A DNA stretch of 64,000 bases. Origin: Kiritimatiellia bacterium. Its GTDB lineage: Bacteria; Verrucomicrobiota; Kiritimatiellia; WLWN01. Shown piece by piece: positions 59,302 through 64,000 of this stretch. Every line of letters starts with the position of its first letter. Positions within the stretch are counted from its first letter, which is position 1. The stretch spans positions 2,546,538 through 2,610,537 of the forward strand of contig WLWN01000001.1 in assembly GCA_012103575.1 (NCBI GenBank), in the 5' to 3' direction. A program made the translations under genes and the position numbers. Under the pieces are notes generated by a model that did no database searches, was not told where the DNA came from, and saw only the letters and a program-made list of their open reading frames with translations.

Positions 59302-60863
59302 GAATGGCACTAACTTAAGCCCCTTTTGCATGATAAAAACCCTGAAAATACGGGATGAAAATGCCATAATGGCACATGCAAAAAACAACACCGATATTCC
59401 CAGGGTTTCACGTACATACACTACGTCGGAAACCCCGTTCAAAGCAACAGAAACTTGCCGATGAGGTAAGGATTCTCAAGCAAAAAAGGTTCACCCAACT
59501 TGGGGAAGCTTTTGGGGCTTTTATTCCCGAGTCCCTTCTCGCCCCGGCAGTGTCCGGTACCCACAGTCGTCGCCGGATCTTCAGCAAAAGCAATACGTCT
59601 TGGGCCTTCCTTGCTCAAGTGCTTAGCGACGATGGAAGCTGTCAAGAAATTGTTCAAAAACTTAAGGCTTATGCAGCACTACGTGGCCTACAGCTGCCTT
59701 CTTCAGCCACCTCTGCCTACTGCAAAGCCAGAAATAATTTAACGATAGAGGATCTCCAAGACGATTCATTCTCATGGGGTTGATTCGATAGAGAGCATGG
59801 GTGCTAGCGATAACTGGCGTGGTCATCGGATCGTGGTGGTTGACAGCACCGGTGTATCGATGCCAGATACAAAGCCCAATCAAGATCAATGGCCTCAACA
59901 ACATCATCAGAAGCCAGGATGCGGGTTGCCTTCAGCACGAATAACGGCCTGTTTTTCTCTGCATACCGGAGCCCTGCTTAGTTACCGAACCAGCAACAAA
60001 CATGTCAGCGAGATCATCCGTCTTCGACAACAAATCGATGCCTTTCGAAAGAGCGATATCCTGTTGGGAGATAAGGCCTTCTGTGGTTATCGCGATATAT
60101 GCGAACGTTCAGAACGAGGCATTGATAGCATCATAAGTCTCTGTCGAAGACCTCCTGTTAAAGCCGTTAATGCGGTAAAGAATTTAGGAAAGGGTGATCT
60201 TCTTATTCGATGGGTTCGACCGTTAAAAGTAAGCGGTCTGAGTGCTGAAAATCTTCAAGCCCTTCCCCCTAGCTTGCTGCTACGCCAAGTTAAAATAACG
60301 ATCAATCAGCCCGGCTTTCGATCTAAAGTGATCTATCTGGTCACCACATTATTAGATGCAGAAAAGTACCCTGCCAAAGATTTAGCCGATGTGTATTTTC
60401 GGCGTTGGGATGTTGAACTCTTTTTCCGTGATATAAAAACAACGCTGGGTATGGATATCTTACGATGCAAGAGCCCGGAAATGATCCGAAAAGAGATGGT
60501 GATGTATTTTATTGCCTACAACTGCATGCGCCGGATCATGTATGAGGCGGCTGAAGAGGCTGGTTTGCCCGTTCGGCAAATTAGCTTCAAAACTTCGCTT
60601 CAAGCCTTGCGCAGTTGGGAGCCGAATCTAAATCAAGCGAGAATGAGTCGGAAGGAACGTTTCGGTTTGATTTTTATGCTCTATGAAAGCATGACCCAAA
60701 GACCCTTGCGGCAACGCCCTGGCAGAAGTAAACCTCGAGCTGTAAAGAGACGACGAAAAAACTATCATTTGCTGACTAAACCAAGGCACGAAATGATTGT
60801 GCCTGCTTACAGAAATCGCCATTGGTTAAACAAAAGGAAATCATGCTTAAGTTAGTGCCATTC
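59302..60863 (+). mobile_element. IS4-family element
   Basis: This 1562-bp element has 19-bp inverted repeats (GAATGGCACTAACTTAAGC and its complement at 60845-60863). No matching target duplication is visible, so a neighbouring rearrangement is likely. It lies beside the IS1634-type relic. Confidence 0.8.
59376..60855 (+). pseudogene. IS4-family transposase, frameshifted
   Basis: The N-terminal piece (59376-59783, MQKTTPIFPGFHVHTLRRKP…) and the catalytic piece (59797-60855) are in different frames, with a one-base shift near 59755. The catalytic part shows VVDSTGVSMPDT (Asp), LLGDKAFCGYRD (Asp) and the family Y-R-E-K signature YFRRWDVELFFRDIK. The break falls just before the catalytic domain, so the copy is probably dead unless frames are joined by slippage. 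Confidence 0.8.
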
Positions 60864-60909
60864 AGCCATAACCTAACACGATACTGCAACCACACTTAAT
60901 AGACACAAT

Positions 60910-60943
60910 CCCCCCTCCCTCTAGGAGCTAGGAGAGGGTTTTT
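60910..60943 (+). terminator. Possible rho-independent terminator
   Basis: CCCTC…GAGGG inverted halves with a loop around CTAGGAGC are followed by TTTTT (plus strand). It is located between the IS4 element and rlmB, and would stop transcription leaving the IS. Confidence 0.45.
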
Positions 60944-61100
60944 GCCATTCTAATCGCTTTAACGTGGCGGAAGGGTGAGGGAAAAATAAATCTGAGAGAC
61001 CATCCCAGAAAGTGTACGTTGAAGCGTATGTTGATCTTTGGGAAAGCGAGTTCCCTAAACGCGCCTTATCCTCATGCCATTCCGAGCCAGAGATCCTTGT

Positions 61101-61835
61101 CTATGTGTCTTGGGTGCCCAGCATAAACATCGCGATCCCAGCAGCAACCGAAGCGTTTAATGAATTAATTTTTCCGTGTTGATGAATACGTACCGTATAA
61201 TCGGCATGATTTAGAATGAACTGGCCTACAGCCGTTGCTTCGCCCCCTATGACCAGCATGACTTTGTCTATTTTCTCTAATCTTAATGCATGGAAAGTCG
61301 TCGTCCCCTTCATGTCTAGAGCAACGATTTTGTACCCATGTTCTATCGTTTTTTTCACATAGTTATTGGCGGATGTTTCTTTTGCGATATCAAGGTGTTC
61401 GGTAGCGCCTGCTGAAACTTTTACAATAGAAGGATAAACCTCAGGGGTGCCTTTTAAGGGTAGCAACACGGTGTTATACCCAAAAACATCTGCGCAGCGG
61501 ATCACGGCTCCCACGTTATGAGGATCTTCAATGTTATCCAGTAAAAGTAATCTTTCTCTTTCTAGCAATGGTTCAAAAGAGGCATAAACATAGGGACTTG
61601 TTTTTAAGACGACACCTTGATGTTCTTTGCTTTGGGCTAAATCAAACACACGCCCTTTTTCAACCCACTCCACAGGAACATTTTTCCGTTGCAAGAGGGT
61701 GTTGAGTTTTTTTAGACGCGGATGGTCCATAGCTTTTTTGTTTAAAAACGCTCCGTAAAGTTCTCTTCGTCCACTTCGAACCACTTCAAAGGCCGGATTA
61801 ATTCCGTATATATATTCCCATCTTGGTTTACTCAT
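61101..61835 (-). CDS. rlmB: SpoU/TrmH-family 23S rRNA methyltransferase
   Basis: The 244-aa SPOUT enzyme is most like RlmB, which 2'-O-methylates a guanosine in 23S rRNA. An N-terminal substrate-binding domain (GINPAFEVVRSGRRELYGAFL) precedes the knotted methyltransferase domain, with LLLDNIEDPHNVGAVIRCADVFG, LVIGGEATAVGQFIL (motif 2) and INSLNASVAAGIAMF (motif 3). A close relative such as TrmH cannot be excluded. Its ATG overlaps the mfd stop (ATGA), so the two are co-translated. Confidence 0.88.
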   Translation of the reverse strand: MSKPRWEYIYGINPAFEVVRSGRRELYGAFLNKKAMDHPRLKKLNTLLQRKNVPVEWVEKGRVFDLAQSKEHQGVVLKTSPYVYASFEPLLERERLLLLDNIEDPHNVGAVIRCADVFGYNTVLLPLKGTPEVYPSIVKVSAGATEHLDIAKETSANNYVKKTIEHGYKIVALDMKGTTTFHALRLEKIDKVMLVIGGEATAVGQFILNHADYTVRIHQHGKINSLNASVAAGIAMFMLGTQDT

Positions 61836-64000
61836 AGACTCCTTTTTTCACTAAGCATATCCCAAGTCTCTAGCATGCTAATGATTTCGCTTATTTTATC
61901 ATCACAGCGCTCAGATTTTAGTCGAGGAAATTTCCGGTTCTTCATCAGGTATTCATTCTCTTTTTTTATCATAAGCTTTTTGTCATAAACTTCAATGGTT
62001 TGGATCTGATGAGACGTAGCGGTAATCCTTAGAGACGCCAAGGTTAGAAGCCTCTCCACGGAGCGAGGTAGCGGGCCAAACCGATCGCGCATCTCTTTCC
62101 GAAGGGTCTCCACGTCTTTTTTGCGAGCGGCCGTAACCATCTTTCGGTAGATCCCAAGTCGTAGTGTTTCATCTTCAATATAGGGAAAAGGAATCGTAGC
62201 TGAGGACGCCTCATTATGCTGTTCAGCGGAAAGATCAATAAAGTCTAATTTTAATTCAACATCAATAATGGGCGGTGGATCTTCGCCTTTAAGCATGGCA
62301 ATAGATCTTTGAAGAAATTGGCAATAGAGATCAAAGCCGACCGCGGCAATATGACCACTTTGTTCTCGACCCAAAATATTTCCTGCCCCACGTATTTCTA
62401 GGTCCCGCAAAGCAATTTTAAACCCAGCGCCTAATGAAGAATATTTTTGAATCGCCTGAATTCGTTTTCTTGCTGTGTCAAAAACAGGCCCGTGTTCGGG
62501 TAATAAAAAATAGGCATAGGCTTTGTGTTTATAACGACCCACACGACCGCGTAACTGGTACAGATCCGATAAGCCGAACCGATCCGCTCGATCGATCAAG
62601 ATGGTGTTCACGTTTGGAATACCAACGCCACTTTCAATAAGGGTTGTACAGAGAAGAACATCGAAAGTGCCTTCTGCAAAGCGGGCCATAACGGATTCCA
62701 ACATGCGGGCTTTCATTTGTCCATGAGCCACGGCAATACGAACTTCCGGGACTAATGTTTCAAGACGTTGACGAACTTTATGGATGGTCATGACCCGATT
62801 ATAAAGGTAGAAAACTTGTCCGCCCCGACTCCGTTCATGGAGAATGGCTCGGCGTATGATATCGTCTTGGGCGGGTGTGACAATCGTCTCGATCGGAAGT
62901 CTTTCTTTAGGGGGTGTTTGAATGGTGCTCATGTTTTTAGCCCCAGTAAGACTCATGTATAAGGTGCGAGGGATGGGTGTTGCCGTCAGCGTTAAAACAT
63001 CAGCCAATTGTCGCAACCCTTTTAAATGTTCCTTGTTGGCAACCCCAAACCGTTGTTCTTCATCGATGATAATAAGTCCTAAATCTTTGAAATGGACATC
63101 TGGCTGAATAAGGCGATGGGTTCCAATGATGATATCAATCTGTCCTTCTTTTAATTGGGCTATGATGGTGCGTTGTTCCGCAGGCGTACGAAAACGACTT
63201 AACATGTTTGTCCGAACGGGAAAGGCGGCTAATCGTTCAGAAAACGTAGCGTAATGTTGTTGTGCTAATACCGTTGTCGGAACCAGGATCGCCACCTGTT
63301 TTTGATCCATAACTGCTTTAAAAGCCGCGCGCAAGGCGACTTCCGTTTTTCCATATCCAACATCGCCACAGATCAATCGATCCATGGGGGATGGATGTTC
63401 CATATCTTGTTTTACTTCTTGAATTACACGTTCTTGGTCCTCCGTTTCTTGAAAAGGAAACGAGGATTCAAATTCATGTTGCCATGTTGTATCCTTTGCA
63501 AAAGCATGACCGGGTCGCAATTGACGGGTCGCTTGCGTTTCCACAAGATTAGAAGCCAAATCGTTTACGGCTTGTTGAGCGCTGGCTTTTTCACGCATCC
63601 AGCGTGTGTGCCCCAATGCATGCAACGCCGGTTGACTTTTCCCTACACTAACATAGCGACTTAAGAGATGGACTTGCGAAACCGGGACATAGAGTTTTGC
63701 TTGATTCGCATATTCAATGGCTAACACTTCTTGGGCCTGTCCTTGAAACCGAATTTCGTACATTCCCAGATATTTACCAATCCCATGATCTATATGGACA
63801 ACCCGTTGACCGGGTTGAATCTCAGACCAATCCATTAATGCTGTCTGTGGATTTCGCCCCTTCTTCTTTTTTTTTCGCGGACCGATTTGGTTTTTTTGTC
63901 CCCAGGTTCGTTCACTATAAATATCGCTTTGAGCAATGACCATCAGCGGTGTTTTAACACTTCGGAACCCTTCTGATAAATAGCCTACATGTCGATGCAG
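61832..64000 (-). CDS. mfd: Transcription-repair coupling factor (partial, 5' end outside window)
   Basis: This DNA translocase removes stalled RNA polymerase and recruits UvrA. The visible frame contains the RNA-polymerase interaction domain (GQRVVHIDHGIGKYLGM), the translocase domain with Walker A GDVGYGKTEVALRA, motif II IIDEEQRFGV, motif III LTATPIPRTLYMSL and motif VI QLRGRVGRYKHKAYAY, and the C-terminal domain that binds UvrA (LRKEMRDRFGPLPRSVERLL). The frame stays open to the window edge, so the UvrB-like N-terminus lies beyond 64000. It leads the rlmB gene. Confidence 0.95.
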   Translation of the reverse strand: MHRHVGYLSEGFRSVKTPLMVIAQSDIYSERTWGQKNQIGPRKKKKKGRNPQTALMDWSEIQPGQRVVHIDHGIGKYLGMYEIRFQGQAQEVLAIEYANQAKLYVPVSQVHLLSRYVSVGKSQPALHALGHTRWMREKASAQQAVNDLASNLVETQATRQLRPGHAFAKDTTWQHEFESSFPFQETEDQERVIQEVKQDMEHPSPMDRLICGDVGYGKTEVALRAAFKAVMDQKQVAILVPTTVLAQQHYATFSERLAAFPVRTNMLSRFRTPAEQRTIIAQLKEGQIDIIIGTHRLIQPDVHFKDLGLIIIDEEQRFGVANKEHLKGLRQLADVLTLTATPIPRTLYMSLTGAKNMSTIQTPPKERLPIETIVTPAQDDIIRRAILHERSRGGQVFYLYNRVMTIHKVRQRLETLVPEVRIAVAHGQMKARMLESVMARFAEGTFDVLLCTTLIESGVGIPNVNTILIDRADRFGLSDLYQLRGRVGRYKHKAYAYFLLPEHGPVFDTARKRIQAIQKYSSLGAGFKIALRDLEIRGAGNILGREQSGHIAAVGFDLYCQFLQRSIAMLKGEDPPPIIDVELKLDFIDLSAEQHNEASSATIPFPYIEDETLRLGIYRKMVTAARKKDVETLRKEMRDRFGPLPRSVERLLTLASLRITATSHQIQTIEVYDKKLMIKKENEYLMKNRKFPRLKSERCDDKISEIISMLETWDMLSEKRSL

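Overview
The window looks like a chromosomal stretch of a bacterium of the Verrucomicrobiota/Kiritimatiellota (PVC) type. The clues are large secreted proteins with 'GQLK' repeat motifs (about 17.9-18.2 kb), golvesin-like, SLH, PKD and RHS/LVIVD domains, and a type II secretion/type IV pilus-like pseudopilin cluster with a PilM-PilN fusion. The taxonomic call is inference from these family habits. The window has a complete-looking housekeeping core embedded in a strongly IS-loaded, pseudogene-rich background, as expected of a genome in recent decay, for example after host restriction or a bottleneck.

Layout. 0.1-4.4 kb: carbamate kinase, then an overlapping FAD oxidase / DUF1365-cyclopropane synthase fusion pair. 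4.6-9.8 kb: a small membrane protein and a secreted Ig-like gene broken by four successive insertions. 9.8-12.6 kb: a trmB fragment, glycyl-tRNA synthetase and rsmA. 12.7-24.2 kb, minus strand: a surface-protein locus consisting of a calcium-binding protein, an M23 peptidase-golvesin-SLH gene broken by IS630 and IS30, and a very large Ig-repeat protein broken by IS1380, a frameshift and a TGA. 24.5-25.9 kb: ferredoxin-NADP reductase. 27-31 kb: a frameshifted Gly-rich protein and an RHS/LVIVD protein. 33-34.3 kb: metF and HU. 34.3-34.5 kb: an 8-bp tandem repeat. 34.6-41.2 kb: a pseudopilin/secretin operon (G, H, I, J, PilMN, PilO, D). 42.9-53 kb: mgtE, DUF502, pyrD, a glycosyltransferase-like pseudogene, queF, a folate set (pteridine reductase, folB, folE), a SAM hydrolase and pgi. 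53.3-57.8 kb: a kamA pseudogene, lhgO, a Ser/Thr kinase split by a small element, and an azoreductase-like flavoprotein. 57.9-60.9 kb: IS1634 and IS4 relics. 61.1-64 kb: rlmB and mfd.

The most interesting system is a family of about 163-bp near-perfect palindromic elements (full copies at 6284, 7665, 50428 and 56678; partial copies at 1 and 28311; a decayed relic at 42764). They share their 14-bp ends and 5-bp target duplications with a resident IS1380-type element present in four defective copies. Element plus duplication is 168 bp (56 codons). One frame is open from end to end on each strand, and the centre is a GC-rich hairpin flanked by T-runs on both strands. In the kinase gene the element sits in its open frame and is disrupted only by one extra T in a T8 tract. 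This resembles, by analogy, the in-gene Rickettsia palindromic elements, but here the likely mobilising transposase family is visible. Removing the insertions on paper together with one duplication each restores continuous reading frames in several genes.
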